Of a stretch of DNA of 64,000 nt, positions 26,903-39,188 are shown in pieces. This DNA comes from Stenotrophomonas sp. MYb238 (GTDB lineage Bacteria; Pseudomonadota; Gammaproteobacteria; Xanthomonadales; Xanthomonadaceae): the NCBI RefSeq assembly GCF_009496535.1, contig NZ_WIDL01000020.1, forward strand, positions 1-64,000. The letters are read 5' to 3'. The position numbers were made by a program, and so were the translations under genes. Every line of letters starts with the position of its first letter. Within the stretch, counting starts at the first letter, position 1. A model generated the notes under the pieces. It did not search any database. It was not told the DNA's origin and was given only the letters and a program-made list of their open reading frames with translations.

Positions 26903-27100
26903 TCAGAGGTAGGGCAACATGCGGTCCAGACGGCCTGCGTCTTCCGCGCGGACGTGATTCGTCTGACGCAGGTTACGCTTCCGCTTGGTCGCCTTCTTGG
27001 TGAGGATGTGGCTACGGTTGGCGTGGCCAGCCTTGTACTTGCCGGAAGCGGTCTTGCGGAAACGCTTGGCCGCCGCCCGGTTGGTCTTGATCTTGGGCAT
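26903..27100 (-). CDS. rpmI: 50S ribosomal protein L35
   Basis: A 65-residue basic protein, [20 protein letters not shown] at the start, then [20 protein letters not shown], with length and sequence of L35. The infC-rpmI-rplT order is conserved, but here 314 bp separate it from infC and contain a good promoter, so it can be expressed apart from infC. Confidence 0.98.
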   Translation of the reverse strand: MPKIKTNRAAAKRFRKTASGKYKAGHANRSHILTKKATKRKRNLRQTNHVRAEDAGRLDRMLPYL

Positions 27101-27286
27101 TGCTATGTCCTTGATGGTCTCTTTTTACTGGCTGGGCGGCGCTTGATGTGCCCTGCGATTGCGTCGCGGAGCGCATGAAGCACGCTTTCCATCCTTGCCC
27201 GTGCCTGCGTGAAGCCCGCACTCCCGATGGAGGCAGGCAGGTCCTGTAGGTAATGCAAACAGCAAACCCGGCGAACCGGGCCGCCC

Positions 27287-27315
27287 ATTATGCCCTCGGA
27301 GCCGGAGACTTGCAA
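27287..27315 (-). promoter_or_regulatory. Sigma70-type internal promoter for rpmI-rplT
   Basis: Minus strand TTGCAA (27310-27315), a 17-bp spacer, then CATAAT (27287-27292). It lies in the 314-bp gap between infC and rpmI. The transcript would have a leader of about 180 nt, starting near a cccggcgaaccggg hairpin (27268-27281) and long enough for L20-type autoregulation, which is known in E. coli but not shown here. A second hairpin, ccgcggcc-cag-ggccgcgg at 27391-27409, follows infC without a T-run. Confidence 0.7.
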
Positions 27316-27414
27316 TCGCAGGCGTCCGGACCGTCGGAATGCATGAACGCGGGTCGGGGAGCCGGCGCGAAGCCCTCCCCTCCGGTGCGACCGCGGCCCA
27401 GGGCCGCGGCAGGC

Positions 27415-27939
27415 TTACTTCTTCTTCGGCGCGATCATCATGACCATCTGCCGGCCCTCAAGGCGCGGACGCGATTCGATCACGATGTCCTCGCCCAGGT
27501 CCGCCTCGATGCGGCCGGCCATCTCGCGCCCCAGTTCCTGGTGGCTCATCTCGCGGCCACGGAAGCGGATGTTGACCTTGACCTTGTCGCCTTCCTCGAG
27601 GAAAGCGCGCATCTTGCGCAGCTTGATCTGGTAGTCGCCCTCGTCCGTGACCGGACGGAACTTGACTTCCTTGATCTCGACCTGCTTGCTCTTCTTCTTG
27701 GCCTCGCTGGCCTTCTTCTGCGCTTCGAACTTGAACTTGCCGAAGTCCATGATCTTGCAGACCGGCGGATCGGCCTGCGGCTGGATCTCGACCAGGTCCA
27801 GGCCCTCGTCCTCGGCCATCGACAGCGCTTCGTCGCGCGACAACACGCCGATCATTTCGCCGTCGCTGCCGATCACGCGCACGCGCGGCACGCGGATTTC
27901 GTGGTTGCGACGATTCTGCTTGGTGTCAGGGGTACTGAT
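27415..27939 (-). CDS. infC: Translation initiation factor IF-3 (AUC start)
   Basis: A 174-residue IF-3 with the N-domain [20 protein letters not shown], linker [20 protein letters not shown] and C-domain MREL-like [20 protein letters not shown]. An ATG/GTG-only search would begin at the GTG at 27891, but conserved IF-3 sequence continues upstream as [20 protein letters not shown]. The only sensible start is ATC at 27937-27939, eight bases after GGAG. IF-3 genes commonly use AUU or AUC so that IF-3 represses its own translation by rejecting the non-standard start. thrS lies 66 bp upstream. Confidence 0.95.
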   Translation of the reverse strand: MSTPDTKQNRRNHEIRVPRVRVIGSDGEMIGVLSRDEALSMAEDEGLDLVEIQPQADPPVCKIMDFGKFKFEAQKKASEAKKKSKQVEIKEVKFRPVTDEGDYQIKLRKMRAFLEEGDKVKVNIRFRGREMSHQELGREMAGRIEADLGEDIVIESRPRLEGRQMVMMIAPKKK

Positions 27940-28005
27940 ATTGCAATCTCCGGATGGAATCGTACCGGTCCCGACGGAAGCGTCCGCGGGACCGGGGCTG
28001 GATGC

Positions 28006-29910
28006 TTACTGCCTGTGTTCCGCCTGCAGGCGTTCGATGAAGGCCTGGAGCGACATGCTGCCCAGATCCTCGCCCGAACGGGTACGTACCGCCACCGCGC
28101 CGTTCTCCTTCTCGCGGTCGCCGACGACCAGCAGGTACGGCACCCGCTGCAGCGTATGCTCGCGAATCTTATAGCCGATCTTCTCGTTCCGCAAATCGGC
28201 AGTGACCCGGAAGCCTTGCTCCGCAAGGGTTTGCCGGACCTGCTTGACGTATTCAGCCTGGGCGTCGGTGATATTGGCCACCACCACCTGCACCGGGGCC
28301 AGCCAGGCCGGGAACGCGCCGGCATGGTGCTCGATCAGGATGCCGATGAAGCGCTCCATCGACCCGACGATGGCCCGGTGCAGCATCACCGGGTGCCGCT
28401 TCTGGCTGTTTTCGTCGACGTATTCGGCGCCCAGGCGGCCCGGCATCATGAAGTCCACCTGCATGGTGCCCAACTGCCAGGTACGGCCGATGGCGTCCTT
28501 CAGGTGGTACTCGATCTTCGGGCCGTAGAAGGCGCCCTCGCCCGGCAGCTCCTGCCATTCCACGCCGCAGCCGGACAGCGCCGAACGCAGCGCATCCTCG
28601 GCCCGGTCCCAGGTGGCATCGTCGCCCAGCCGCGACTCCGGACGCAGCGCGATCTTGATCTGGATGTCGTCGAAGCCGAAATGGCGGTAGACCGCCAACG
28701 CCTGCTGGTGGAAGGCGGTCACTTCCGATTCGATCTGCGCCTCGGTGCAGAACACATGCCCGTCGTCCTGGGTGAAACCACGCACGCGCAGGATGCCGTG
28801 CAGCGCACCGGAGGGTTCGTTGCGGTGGCAGGACCCGAATTCGCCATAGCGGATCGGCAGGTCGCGATAGCTGTGCAGGCCCTGGTTGAATACCTGGATG
28901 TGGCCCGGGCAGTTCATCGGCTTGAGCGCGTAGGTGCGCTTTTCCGACTCGGTGAAGAACATGTTGTCCTTGAAATTGTCCCAGTGGCCGGACTGCTTCC
29001 ACAGCGTCACGTCCAGCACCTGCGGGCAACGCACCTCGCCGTAGCCGGTATCGCGGTAGACGCGGCGCATGTACTGCTCGACCACCTGCCACAACGCCCA
29101 CCCCTTCGGGTGCCAGAACACCATGCCCGGCGCCTCTTCCTGCAGGTGGAACAGCTCCTGCTGCCTGCCGATGCGGCGGTGGTCGCGCATCTCGGCTTCC
29201 TCGATGCGCTTGATGTAGGCCTCGAGCTGCTTCTTGTCGGCCCAGGCCGTGCCGTAGATGCGCTGCAGCTGCTCGTTCTTGGCGTCGCCGCGCCAGTAGG
29301 CGCCGGAAATGCGGGTCAGCCTGAAGGCCTTCAGGAAGCGCGTGTTCGGCACGTGCGGGCCACGGCACATGTCCACGTATTCCTGGTGGTAGTACATGCC
29401 CATGGCCTGGATGTCGTCGGACATGTCCTCGATCAGGCGCAGCTTGTAGTCCTCGCCGCGGGCCTTGAAGATCTCGATGACCTCGGCGCGCGGGGTCATC
29501 TTCTTGATGACGTCGTAGTCCTGCGCGATCAGCTCGCCCATGCGCTGCTCGATCGCGGCCATGTCCTCCGGCGTGAACGGACGCTCGGAATAGATGTCGT
29601 AGTAGAAGCCCTCGGCGATGACCGGGCCGATGACCATCTTCACGTCCGGGTACAGCTGCTTGACCGCGTGGCCGACCAGGTGCGCGCAGGAATGGCGGAT
29701 GATCTCCACGCCTTCCTCGTCCTTGGCGGTGATGATGCGCAGCGCGGCATCGTGGTCGATGACGTCGCTGGCGTCGACCAGCACGCCATCGACCGCACCG
29801 GCGATGGTGGCCTTGGCCAGGCCGGCGCCGATGGACTGGGCAACGTCCATGACGCTGACCGGGTTTTCGAACTGACGGATGCTGCCGTCGGGGAGAGTGA
29901 TGTTGATCAT
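28006..29910 (-). CDS. thrS: Threonyl-tRNA synthetase
   Basis: A 634-residue class II synthetase: TGS domain ([20 protein letters not shown], 1-62), editing domain with the zinc-like HxxxH of [18 protein letters not shown], catalytic core with motif 2 ([20 protein letters not shown]) and a C-terminal anticodon domain ([20 protein letters not shown]). The ATG at 29910 is the family start. A long in-frame extension upstream overlaps the leader and is rejected. A Thr-codon leader peptide and terminator hairpin precede it. infC follows 66 bp downstream. Confidence 0.97.
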   Translation of the reverse strand: MINITLPDGSIRQFENPVSVMDVAQSIGAGLAKATIAGAVDGVLVDASDVIDHDAALRIITAKDEEGVEIIRHSCAHLVGHAVKQLYPDVKMVIGPVIAEGFYYDIYSERPFTPEDMAAIEQRMGELIAQDYDVIKKMTPRAEVIEIFKARGEDYKLRLIEDMSDDIQAMGMYYHQEYVDMCRGPHVPNTRFLKAFRLTRISGAYWRGDAKNEQLQRIYGTAWADKKQLEAYIKRIEEAEMRDHRRIGRQQELFHLQEEAPGMVFWHPKGWALWQVVEQYMRRVYRDTGYGEVRCPQVLDVTLWKQSGHWDNFKDNMFFTESEKRTYALKPMNCPGHIQVFNQGLHSYRDLPIRYGEFGSCHRNEPSGALHGILRVRGFTQDDGHVFCTEAQIESEVTAFHQQALAVYRHFGFDDIQIKIALRPESRLGDDATWDRAEDALRSALSGCGVEWQELPGEGAFYGPKIEYHLKDAIGRTWQLGTMQVDFMMPGRLGAEYVDENSQKRHPVMLHRAIVGSMERFIGILIEHHAGAFPAWLAPVQVVVANITDAQAEYVKQVRQTLAEQGFRVTADLRNEKIGYKIREHTLQRVPYLLVVGDREKENGAVAVRTRSGEDLGSMSLQAFIERLQAEHRQ

Positions 29911-29993
29911 GGCTTCACCTGGGTCATGGCCCGCCAGTCGCGGCGGGTCGCGGAGCGCGCGATGCGGTGCGCGCTTCGGGGGAACTGGGGCAA

Positions 29994-30017
29994 TAAAAAA
30001 GCGCCACGAAGGCGCCT
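29994..30017 (-). terminator. Attenuator-type terminator in the thrS leader
   Basis: Minus strand AGGCGCC-TTCGT-GGCGCTT followed by TTTTATT, 84 bp ahead of the thrS start. tRNA-Val upstream has its own terminator, so this one should act only on thrS transcripts. A segment CGCCAC just upstream (plus-strand 30029-30034) can pair with GTGGCG in the terminator's right arm (30002-30007), giving a competing hairpin. Confidence 0.7.
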
Positions 30018-30044
30018 GCTGCAGGGCCGTGGCGTGATCTGGCG

Positions 30045-30065
30045 TCAGGAGTGGGTAGTGCTCAT
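30045..30065 (-). CDS. Possible thrS leader peptide (MSTTHS)
   Basis: ATG AGC ACT ACC CAC TCC TGA encodes a six-residue peptide with two adjacent threonine codons. It ends 28 bp before the 5' edge of the terminator hairpin that precedes thrS. Ribosome stalling at the Thr codons when charged tRNA-Thr is short could favour the alternative CGCCAC:GTGGCG pairing. The ribosome-binding site is weak (gag about 10 bases upstream), and two Thr codons are few for a classical attenuator, so confidence is modest. Confidence 0.4.
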   Translation of the reverse strand: MSTTHS

Positions 30066-30264
30066 GTCGCACGCTCGGCCGGCGTTTCCGCGGGCCACCT
30101 TTTCCGGAAGGAGGTCGGGCACGATGGTAAACCAAACGCGGCCGTTTCGCCTCCATCCGCCCCAGGCGCCGTCTTCGGCAGTAACGCCGGCGGGGCGACG
30201 CCCCGGGTGTGCCGGACACGGAAAAATCAGGGGAAACGGTCTTCGGCAGTGCCGGGCGGCAGAA

Positions 30265-30290
30265 ACAAAAAACCCGGCATCTGCCGGGTC
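30265..30290 (-). terminator. Rho-independent terminator after tRNA-Val
   Basis: Minus strand acccggca-ga-tgccgggt followed by TTTTTTGTTT, 23 bp after the tRNA CCA end. Confidence 0.9.
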
Positions 30291-30312
30291 ATTGATCCAC
30301 TCCTTACCGGAG

Positions 30313-30387
30313 TGGTGGGCGGTACAGGGTTCGAACCTGTGACCCCTACCATGTCAAGGTAGTGCTCTACCGCTGAGCTAACCGCCC
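30313..30387 (-). tRNA. tRNA-Val (GAC), CCA encoded
   Basis: The minus-strand gene starts GGGCGGT and ends ACCGCCC-A-CCA. The anticodon loop TTGACAT gives GAC, and the T-loop is GGTTCGAACCC. It is followed by its own terminator. Confidence 0.96.
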
Positions 30388-30533
30388 TTCGCGTCGCAAT
30401 CAATTGCTCGTTGCGAGGGCGCGTATCTTAGTCCAGCGATCAGGGGGAGAGCAACAGGTTTCTGGAAAATTTTTCACATCGCCCTTCCCTGCTCCGCTTT
30501 TCCCGGGACAACGCCGCGGCAAGCCCCGCCGCA

Positions 30534-32549
<2,016 letters not shown>

Positions 32550-32708
32550 GGCGGCGCGCGCGGTATGGACCGGCAAGTATAGCCACCGTCCGGATGACGG
32601 CCGGCTGAGGACACTTCCCATCCCTGAGCGCCAGCTCGGCTGATCCCGGCTGTCGCTCCGTCACGAAAGGATGTCCCCCAACGCCGCTCCGCATAAAGGG
32701 AAAAACCG

Positions 32709-33272
32709 ATGGCATGGACGCCTCTCTTCCTGGCGGCGCGCCAGCACGCGCGCCTCCGCGGCATGAGCCTGGTGGAAATACTGGTCTGCGTCTGCGTGCT
32801 GGCCATCCTTGCAGGCGTCGCCATGCCGTCCCTGAACGGCCTGATCGAACGGCTGCGGGCCGATGCCACCGCCAACACCCTGCTCAACAACCTGGCGCTC
32901 GCCCGCATGACGGCGGTCAGCAGACGCAGCACCGCCGTCCTCTGCCCCTCCACCGACGGCACCTCCTGCACGCGCGGCACCGACTGGAGCGCGGGATGGG
33001 TATTGTTCCTCGACCGCGACGGCAATCGCCGGCCCGACAAACCGGACGACATCGTGCGCGCGGACATCGCCCCGGTCACCCGCCACCTGCGGCTGGGCAG
33101 TTCGACGGGGCGGCAGCAGGTCCGCTACCTGCCTGATGGGCGCAGCGCCGGCAGCAACCTCACCATCTCGATCTGCAACGCCCGGGGCCAGCTGCTCGGG
33201 TCGGTGGTCGTCAACAATGCCGGCCGCGCCCGCAGTGCGCGCCCGAAAAAGCCGACAGCCTGCCCGCACTGA
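32709..33272 (+). CDS. GspH/FimT-type pseudopilin, orphan
   Basis: A 187-residue prepilin-like protein. The basic leader ends RLRG and is followed by MSLVEILVCVCVLAILAGVAMP, with Glu at +5 of the predicted cleavage site, the class III signal processed by PilD. The C-terminal part has the disulfide-prone segment VLCPSTDGTSCTRGTDWSAG and an acidic loop, as in FimT/FimU minor pilins that bind DNA in some species. It is separated from the main minor-pilin operon by tRNA-Asn and lies on the other strand. Confidence 0.9.
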   Translation: MAWTPLFLAARQHARLRGMSLVEILVCVCVLAILAGVAMPSLNGLIERLRADATANTLLNNLALARMTAVSRRSTAVLCPSTDGTSCTRGTDWSAGWVLFLDRDGNRRPDKPDDIVRADIAPVTRHLRLGSSTGRQQVRYLPDGRSAGSNLTISICNARGQLLGSVVVNNAGRARSARPKKPTACPH

Positions 33273-33361
33273 GACCGGTTCCAGACCCTGTCCACCAGCC
33301 GATCGATGCCCCGCGGCAGGGCTTGCGTGCCCTGGCCGCGCTGCGTAGAATGCGCGTCCCC

Positions 33362-33438
33362 GCCCGAATAGCTCAGCCGGTTAGAGCACTTGACTGTTAA
33401 TCAGGGGGTCGTTGGTTCGAGTCCAACTTCGGGCGCCA
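33362..33438 (+). tRNA. tRNA-Asn (GUU), CCA encoded
   Basis: GCCCGAA start, TTCGGGC-G-CCA end, anticodon loop CTGTTAA giving GTT, T-loop GGTTCGAGTCC. A hairpin terminator follows 10 bp later. Confidence 0.94.
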
Positions 33439-33447
33439 GATGAATTG

Positions 33448-33480
33448 AAAGCCTGCGAGCGATCGCAGGCTTTTCTTTTT
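33448..33480 (+). terminator. Rho-independent terminator after tRNA-Asn
   Basis: aaagcctgcgagc-gat-cgcaggctttt followed by CTTTTT, immediately after the tRNA. The 165 bp from here to the pilE stop hold no convincing gene. Confidence 0.9.
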
Positions 33481-33645
33481 ATGCGGATTTGCGCCCCGGC
33501 ATCCCGACGCCCGAATCTTCCCGCAGGAGGCAACGTTCAAGGGTTTCACCTCCCTTTCCAGCGCCGGCGCCTTCCAGAATCACGAACCGCATGCCGACCT
33601 CCCTGTCGGCCCGCGATATCTGCTTGTCGCGCTCCACCCGGTGAG

Positions 33646-34050
33646 TTACCAGCATCCACCGGTACTCGGAGATTTCGCGCCGAGCTGGTTGATGCTCAAC
33701 GTCCCACAGGAGTCGCCTGACTGCGCTCCCTTTGGCGCGGCGGAGACCGTATACGTCCGCGCTGCGACATTCCTGGCCATCGTGTAATAACGAAGCGCGT
33801 CGCTGTCGCATGCCGCGCTCAACGTGGCGATGTTCGGTGCGGCGGCGTAACTCAGGTCGGTCGTATACACACGCTCCAGCCGCTGCGCCACGGCCGCCAC
33901 GCATGCCGCGCCGGCCGCACGGCGCGCCTTGCGCACATGGTTGTTGTAGCTGGGCAAGGCGATGCTGGCCAGTATCGCCAGTATCGCCACCACCACCATC
34001 AGCTCGATCAGGCTGAAACCGGATTGCCGGGCGTCTCGTGCATTCTTCAC
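33646..34050 (-). CDS. pilE: Type IV minor pilin PilE
   Basis: A 134-residue prepilin with leader [11 protein letters not shown] cleaved before [20 protein letters not shown] (Glu at +5). The C-terminal domain has two Cys pairs ([14 protein letters not shown] and SGDSCGTL ... GGCW) and ends in Cys-Trp, as in PilE. It is last in the fimT-pilV-pilW-pilX-pilY1-pilE operon, four bp after pilY1. These minor pilins form the pilus-tip priming complex. Confidence 0.94.
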   Translation of the reverse strand: MKNARDARQSGFSLIELMVVVAILAILASIALPSYNNHVRKARRAAGAACVAAVAQRLERVYTTDLSYAAAPNIATLSAACDSDALRYYTMARNVAARTYTVSAAPKGAQSGDSCGTLSINQLGAKSPSTGGCW

Positions 34051-34054
34051 GTTC

Positions 34055-37000
34055 TCAATCCCCCTTCAGGTCGCGCCACGATACCCGCTCCCAACGCGGC
34101 GGGATTGTAGGCACGGCTACGATTTCACCGTTGCTGCCCGCGACCAGCATGACGCCGCGCATCAGGTTCGGCAGCGTGGGCATGCCCACCCCGGCGTCCA
34201 CCGAGCCGATCGGCAGGTCATTGACCGTGTCGTTCGTGCTCGAATTCCTGTCCAGGTCGAAGTAGGACGTGCTCGCACTGGTCCCGGTGAAAGCATCCAG
34301 GGCGTTGATGTAGCCACGGCCATCCGCTTCGCAGGCATTGCCGGTCGGGATCATGCTCGCGGTAAGCAGATAGCTGGAAACCACCTGCGCATCCTGCACG
34401 ATGCGTTCGCCGGTATCGGGCAGATCGATGTACCAACCCTTGGAATCGGACGGCAGCTTGGCCTTGCCTTCGAAGGCGCGCACCGGATAACCGTCCTGGG
34501 TCGCCGAGGTCACCTGGATCCTGCGCTGGGTCAGTTCGGAGCGTTCGACCGCCGAACCTTCATCCATGAAGCCGTACATGCCCTGCACGGCCGTGTTGCT
34601 GGAATCGGCGTCGTCCACAGTGAGATAGCGGCCGGTACCGAAAAACACCCAGCGCTTGTTGTTCCAGGGATTCGTCGCCACCGTCACGCCCGCGCTGATC
34701 GGCTGGGCATTGCCGTCTTCATCCTGGGCGGTGAACAGCTTCGTCGCGGTCCAGGACGCCGCGGAGGTATTGGTCAGGTTGAATTTCCACACGTTGCCCA
34801 GCATGTCGCCGGCATACACGTAGGCCAGCGTCCTGCCGTCGGGACCGTAGATGCCGGTCGCCGCGGAAAGGCCGTTCGGCGCATCGGCGGAGCCGGCGCC
34901 GGTGTCGATCTCGCGGATGACCTCCCCGGTCTCGGCATTGAGCACGACGAGCACCGCGCGGTCATGGCTGCTGTTGATGCCGTTGCCGAAGACGACGGCG
35001 GCGCTGGTGCTGCCCTGCACCTTCGCCAGGATCGGCCTGCCGAGCACCTGCCCCATGTTGCCGTCGGTGGTTTCGGCACGCTCCCACAGCGAGATGCTCG
35101 TCGCGGTGGCGTCCGCCGGTGCGGTCACGTCCAACGCGTACATGCCCTTGCCGCCCCTGCCCAGGGTGCCCACGAGGATGTTCCTGTTGGGCGTCAACGC
35201 CCGGTTGGTCACGACGACCGGACCATCGACGAAGAACTTGTGCGCATAGTCGCCGCGGCTCAGCGTCCCGAGCTGGGTGAAGTTGATGATGCCCGGCACG
35301 TAGGCGAACAGTTCCTGGCCGCCGCTGCCGTCGAACGCATGCAGCATGCCGTCGTTGGCACCTACGTACAGCGTATCGGTCTCCTTCACGTAGAAGGGAG
35401 AGGAACCGACGATGTCGCCCAGCACGGTAAGGGAGCGATTGCGCAGCAGGCCCCGGTTGCGCTCCTCGTTGCTGCTGTCGCCCTTGATGTAGTTGGCATT
35501 GGCCTCGCCCGTCACCGCGTAGTCCGCGGGCCCGCCCGTACGCGTCAACGCCGTCTGCTGGGCGCTCGTCGGGAACGTGCTGCCATAGGTGAGCACATTG
35601 CGGTCGGCAAACGCCGGAATGCTGGAGGTCCAGCCGGTACCGACGCCATCGCGGGTCACCGCCCGTCCCCGCACCTCGCCCGTCCAGACGCCGGATACAT
35701 AGCTGGCGCTGAATACCTTGGAGCCGGTATTGAGGGACGCGGAGTTGGTGGCCACGTTTGAGAACGAACCGGTGCGCTGCGCGATGGCCGCCAGCGCCTT
35801 GCCCAGGCCCGCGGTGAATTCGGAAGGACTGGAAGCGGCCACGAACTGGCCACGGCCGTTGACCGCGGCGTGCAGCAGGTCGTCGAGACGTGCAGGAACG
35901 TCCGGACAACTTCTGGACGTACAGGTATCGCCCTTCGGATCCGGCCATGCCGGATTGGCCGGCACACCTTCAACGCTCGACCAGCCCATCGTGGTCTTCA
36001 GGCCGATCGAAATACCGAAGGTGACCATGTGTTGCCAGAACGCCGGATCGGCATCCGTGGTCGGCACATTGTTGTTGGCCGGCTTGGTCGTATTGCCCAT
36101 GTAATCTTCGGTGCGAAGATCCGTCTTCCAGTACTTCATGGCCACGTCGGCCAGCGTCTTGGAATAGCTGTCGCTGTAGGGCGCAGCGGGAGAATAGGTG
36201 TAGGTCTTTTCCTTGCTCCCCTTGATGGCCGAACCGCTCGTGCCATCGGCGTTCCCGCTGTCGACGGTCGAGGTGTTCCAGTAGCCATCGGTAGTGAGGA
36301 TCGAGAAGTTCTGCCGGCAAGAAAGCTGGTTGCTGCCTTCCTCCGGGCCATAGGGCCCGCTGGCGCTGGAACTGCTGAAGTATCTGCCGGCATCGTCCAG
36401 CGCGCTCTGCAACGGCGTACCGTCGCTGGCGCCGGCCGCGAACAGGCGGTTGTACCAGGTCGAGCGCGACGTGGTGTTGGTGCTGCCGGGCACCGAGGAA
36501 TCGGCCACGTTGTTGACGAAACGCCCGTCGTTGCCATCGCGTACGGGGATGTCGAAGCTGTTGCGTCCCCAGATGGTGCGGAAGCCGACGCGCACCTTGC
36601 TGTTCAAGGGGCTGAACGCCTCGGCGGCGCCCGCCTTGGCAGCCTTGGTACGCGTGCGGTGGTAGGAATACCAGGTGGCGAAATTGGCCTTCTCGGCCTG
36701 GACGGTGTTCGCCGTGTCGGTGCGCGAAGCGGGCAGATCCGACGTACAGTCGATCCAGCCATAGCCGCTGGTTTCTGCATCGCAGCTGTTGGTGGTGTAG
36801 CGCAGCGCGGAAAGACTATAGCTGGTGGAGTTGCTGGTCGCTCGCTGCAGCTTGACCGTGTACTGGCCAGCCTCGGCCACCGACAACGAGCAATCAACCG
36901 AGCGCCCCCGGGACACCGTTCCGGAACATACCCGGGTACCGGACGGGCTATTCACCTGGTAGTCCATGTCCCGGTTTCTGGTCGAAGAAGTCGTGTTCTC

Positions 37001-37780
37001 GATGGTGATCACGAGGCCGACACCCGCCACTACGGAAGCCAGCCTGTTGTCGACAACCGTATTGTTGTCGAGGGTGCCCGTATCGACATTGCTGCCATCG
37101 ATCTGGACCGTCTCGCGGCTGGTTATGGCGACCGCGCCATAGACACCGCGCCGGATCCCCGAGTTTCCCGGCAGAATCTGGTATCGATAATAGTTGGATA
37201 CGTTGGAGAGATAAGCGGTGCTGGTGCTCGCCACGTTCTTCGGAACGTAGAAGGTCTGGGTATTAGCGGAAAGATCCTTCGAGCCGCCGCTCGTGCCCGC
37301 TCCCGAATGGGTCACGTTCAGATCGCTGCTGTAGACCGCGGTGAAATCCGTGCCGCCCGTCAGGCGATTGCCATCGGCTCCCATCCACGGCTGATACTTC
37401 ACCGCCGGGTTGTAATAGAGCGAATTGGTGGCATAGCTCTGCATGTACATGCGGGAATTGCCGGTGGTTTCGCTGCTGATCCCGGTCCCGGCCGACACGC
37501 CGTTGGCATCGGGCCGGCTGCTGAACTCCCCGGGACCGGTGATCTCGCCGATGTCCTGGTTGTTCATGTTGCGCCAGGCCATGGAGCCCGAGTCGTCGAG
37601 GATGAACAGGATGTTGGGCGCGACGCGTGCCGACGTGGTCAGCGGATCGTCGGGGATCACGATGCCGGCGTTGACCGGCAACGCCAGCATGCTGACGAGA
37701 AACGCGCTCGGGCCGGCCCACCACCGGCGCGCCGACTGCTGAGATGTTCCAGTGTGCGGATGCTTGCGCTTCATGATCAT
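34055..37780 (-). CDS. pilY1: Type IV pilus tip/adhesin protein PilY1
   Basis: A 1241-residue exported protein with a signal peptide ([13 protein letters not shown]). The N-terminal half has a von Willebrand A-like MIDAS sequence [13 protein letters not shown] (DxSxS, about 54-66). The C-terminal half is the PilC/PilY1 beta-propeller ([46 protein letters not shown]). In Pseudomonas PilY1 sits at the pilus tip and signals surface contact. Its ATG overlaps the pilX stop (ATGA). Acidic loops such as [14 protein letters not shown] could bind calcium. I did not identify a definite EF-hand. Confidence 0.95.
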   Translation of the reverse strand: MIMKRKHPHTGTSQQSARRWWAGPSAFLVSMLALPVNAGIVIPDDPLTTSARVAPNILFILDDSGSMAWRNMNNQDIGEITGPGEFSSRPDANGVSAGTGISSETTGNSRMYMQSYATNSLYYNPAVKYQPWMGADGNRLTGGTDFTAVYSSDLNVTHSGAGTSGGSKDLSANTQTFYVPKNVASTSTAYLSNVSNYYRYQILPGNSGIRRGVYGAVAITSRETVQIDGSNVDTGTLDNNTVVDNRLASVVAGVGLVITIENTTSSTRNRDMDYQVNSPSGTRVCSGTVSRGRSVDCSLSVAEAGQYTVKLQRATSNSTSYSLSALRYTTNSCDAETSGYGWIDCTSDLPASRTDTANTVQAEKANFATWYSYHRTRTKAAKAGAAEAFSPLNSKVRVGFRTIWGRNSFDIPVRDGNDGRFVNNVADSSVPGSTNTTSRSTWYNRLFAAGASDGTPLQSALDDAGRYFSSSSASGPYGPEEGSNQLSCRQNFSILTTDGYWNTSTVDSGNADGTSGSAIKGSKEKTYTYSPAAPYSDSYSKTLADVAMKYWKTDLRTEDYMGNTTKPANNNVPTTDADPAFWQHMVTFGISIGLKTTMGWSSVEGVPANPAWPDPKGDTCTSRSCPDVPARLDDLLHAAVNGRGQFVAASSPSEFTAGLGKALAAIAQRTGSFSNVATNSASLNTGSKVFSASYVSGVWTGEVRGRAVTRDGVGTGWTSSIPAFADRNVLTYGSTFPTSAQQTALTRTGGPADYAVTGEANANYIKGDSSNEERNRGLLRNRSLTVLGDIVGSSPFYVKETDTLYVGANDGMLHAFDGSGGQELFAYVPGIINFTQLGTLSRGDYAHKFFVDGPVVVTNRALTPNRNILVGTLGRGGKGMYALDVTAPADATATSISLWERAETTDGNMGQVLGRPILAKVQGSTSAAVVFGNGINSSHDRAVLVVLNAETGEVIREIDTGAGSADAPNGLSAATGIYGPDGRTLAYVYAGDMLGNVWKFNLTNTSAASWTATKLFTAQDEDGNAQPISAGVTVATNPWNNKRWVFFGTGRYLTVDDADSSNTAVQGMYGFMDEGSAVERSELTQRRIQVTSATQDGYPVRAFEGKAKLPSDSKGWYIDLPDTGERIVQDAQVVSSYLLTASMIPTGNACEADGRGYINALDAFTGTSASTSYFDLDRNSSTNDTVNDLPIGSVDAGVGMPTLPNLMRGVMLVAGSNGEIVAVPTIPPRWERVSWRDLKGD

Positions 37781-38331
37781 TGTCCCGGCGTTGGAGTGCG
37801 GCTGGCCACGTTGGCCTGCAACACGACATCCGCGCGCCCTTCGGAACGGCTGCGCGCGGTGATACGGAAGAGTGGGCTTTCACAGTCCGGCGATGGCGGG
37901 AGGCTGTCGCAACTACCCTTGTAGCCGGGGCCGATCCCCAGATACTCGATCCAGTACTGCGGCGCGGCCCCCAGGCGCGTGTCGTAGGTGCCCGTGGGCA
38001 GGTTGGCCCAGACCGCTGTCGCTCCGGTCGGGCAGACGCTGGCGTTGGTGCAGTTTTCGGCCACCGGCACGATCCCGCTTTCCCAGGCCGAATTCCCGGC
38101 CAGCACCACCTCCTGGGCGTAACGGAGCGCCGTCTCGGCGCCCTGGAACGCGAGGCTGCGGTCGCGCATGTTGGCGCTCATGCGCTCCTGCATGGCGGAA
38201 CTGCGCAGGATCACGATCCCCAGCACCGAGAGGATCAGCAGCAGGATCAGCACCACCAGCAGGGTGATGCCCGCCTGCCTGCCGCCGGCCGGCAGGCGGG
38301 AATGGCGGCGGGCGTCGACGGCACGGGTCAT
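37777..38331 (-). CDS. pilX: Minor pilin assembly protein PilX
   Basis: A 184-residue PilX. The basic leader ends GGRQAG, followed by ITLLVVLILLLILSVLGIVI, then the block SAMQERMSANMRDRSLAFQGAE typical of PilX, in which the family SxxQ-ERMSxNxRD motif is clear. The start at 38331 overlaps the pilW stop by ATGA. A much longer frame to 38757 runs inside pilW and is rejected. Confidence 0.94.
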   Translation of the reverse strand: MTRAVDARRHSRLPAGGRQAGITLLVVLILLLILSVLGIVILRSSAMQERMSANMRDRSLAFQGAETALRYAQEVVLAGNSAWESGIVPVAENCTNASVCPTGATAVWANLPTGTYDTRLGAAPQYWIEYLGIGPGYKGSCDSLPPSPDCESPLFRITARSRSEGRADVVLQANVASRTPTPGQ

Positions 38332-39188
38332 AACGTACGACTCCGGAGACTGAATACATTGGAGGAGTTGCGGGTCAGCGCCTTGCCGTCCACGTCCTGC
38401 CCGGTAAGTACCAGGGCGGCACGCACGCCGATGACGGTCGACCAGTCGCCGGGAGAAGACGTATAGGTCGAGCTCCCCTGCTGCAGGTAGGAGAAGGCGA
38501 TGGACTGCACGCCATCGGTGACCTCCTCGCCCGCTCCCCCGAAGCGCGAGACATAGAGGGAACTGCCGCCACGGTTGTTGTCGGCGACGTACCAGCGCGC
38601 GTTGCGCAACCGCCCCACCATCAAGGAGGAAGGAGGAGCATGCGCGTCCGCCCCCGGGTTGTAGTTGCCCGGCAGCGCCGCGAAACCGATCGCGCTGCTG
38701 GTCACGCTCGTCGCCTGGACCACGAAACTCTTGCGCACATTGCACAGCAGCAGCCAATCGCCGACCTCGAACCGTTCGGTCGCATCCGAGATCTGCGTCG
38801 AATCCAGGGTGATGGACGTGGCGCTCGAAGCCGTGATCCTGTAGGCGGTATCCTCGCCGGACACCACCGTCAGTTCGCTGCCGTCGCCGGTGATGGGCGT
38901 ATCGCGGAACGCATTGGACTGGGTGCCCGTCGTCTCCACCACCGAAGCGGTGGAACAGGCCGAACCGCCCGCCGAACGGATGTCCTGCGACATCAGTTCG
39001 AAGGCGACCCGCGCGCTTTCCTGGATGCGGTTAAGGCCTTCGTTGGCCCGGTAGGAATTCTGGTTGGACTGGAACACGACGAACGCCGCGCCCAGCACCA
39101 GCAGGCCCAGCACCAGCGCGATCATCAGTTCGATCAGGCTGAAGCCGCCGGTCTTCTTCCGACCCGGAAAATGGCGTGCTCCTTTCAT
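38328..39188 (-). CDS. pilW: Minor pilin assembly protein PilW
   Basis: A 286-residue PilW with leader MKGARHFPGRKKTGG and hydrophobic helix FSLIELMIALVLGLLVLGAA. Family blocks follow: RIQESARVAFELMSQDIRSAGG and DGVQSIAFSYLQQG. The start at 39188 overlaps the pilV stop by ATGA. Large size among pilins and position between pilV and pilX match PilW. Confidence 0.94.
   Translation of the reverse strand: MKGARHFPGRKKTGGFSLIELMIALVLGLLVLGAAFVVFQSNQNSYRANEGLNRIQESARVAFELMSQDIRSAGGSACSTASVVETTGTQSNAFRDTPITGDGSELTVVSGEDTAYRITASSATSITLDSTQISDATERFEVGDWLLLCNVRKSFVVQATSVTSSAIGFAALPGNYNPGADAHAPPSSLMVGRLRNARWYVADNNRGGSSLYVSRFGGAGEEVTDGVQSIAFSYLQQGSSTYTSSPGDWSTVIGVRAALVLTGQDVDGKALTRNSSNVFSLRSRTL

Noticed and set aside
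27391-27409. ccgcggcc-cag-ggccgcgg hairpin after infC
   Set aside because: No T-run, so I do not call it a terminator. A stabilising or attenuating stem remains possible.
30108-30342. Strong Shine-Dalgarno (aaggagg) with ATG at 30124 on the plus strand
   Set aside because: The frame runs antisense through tRNA-Val and its terminator, and the translation resembles the usual false ORFs over tRNAs.
33481-33645. Open frame between the tRNA-Asn terminator and pilE
   Set aside because: Open in several frames at once. No start with ribosome site or recognisable sequence.
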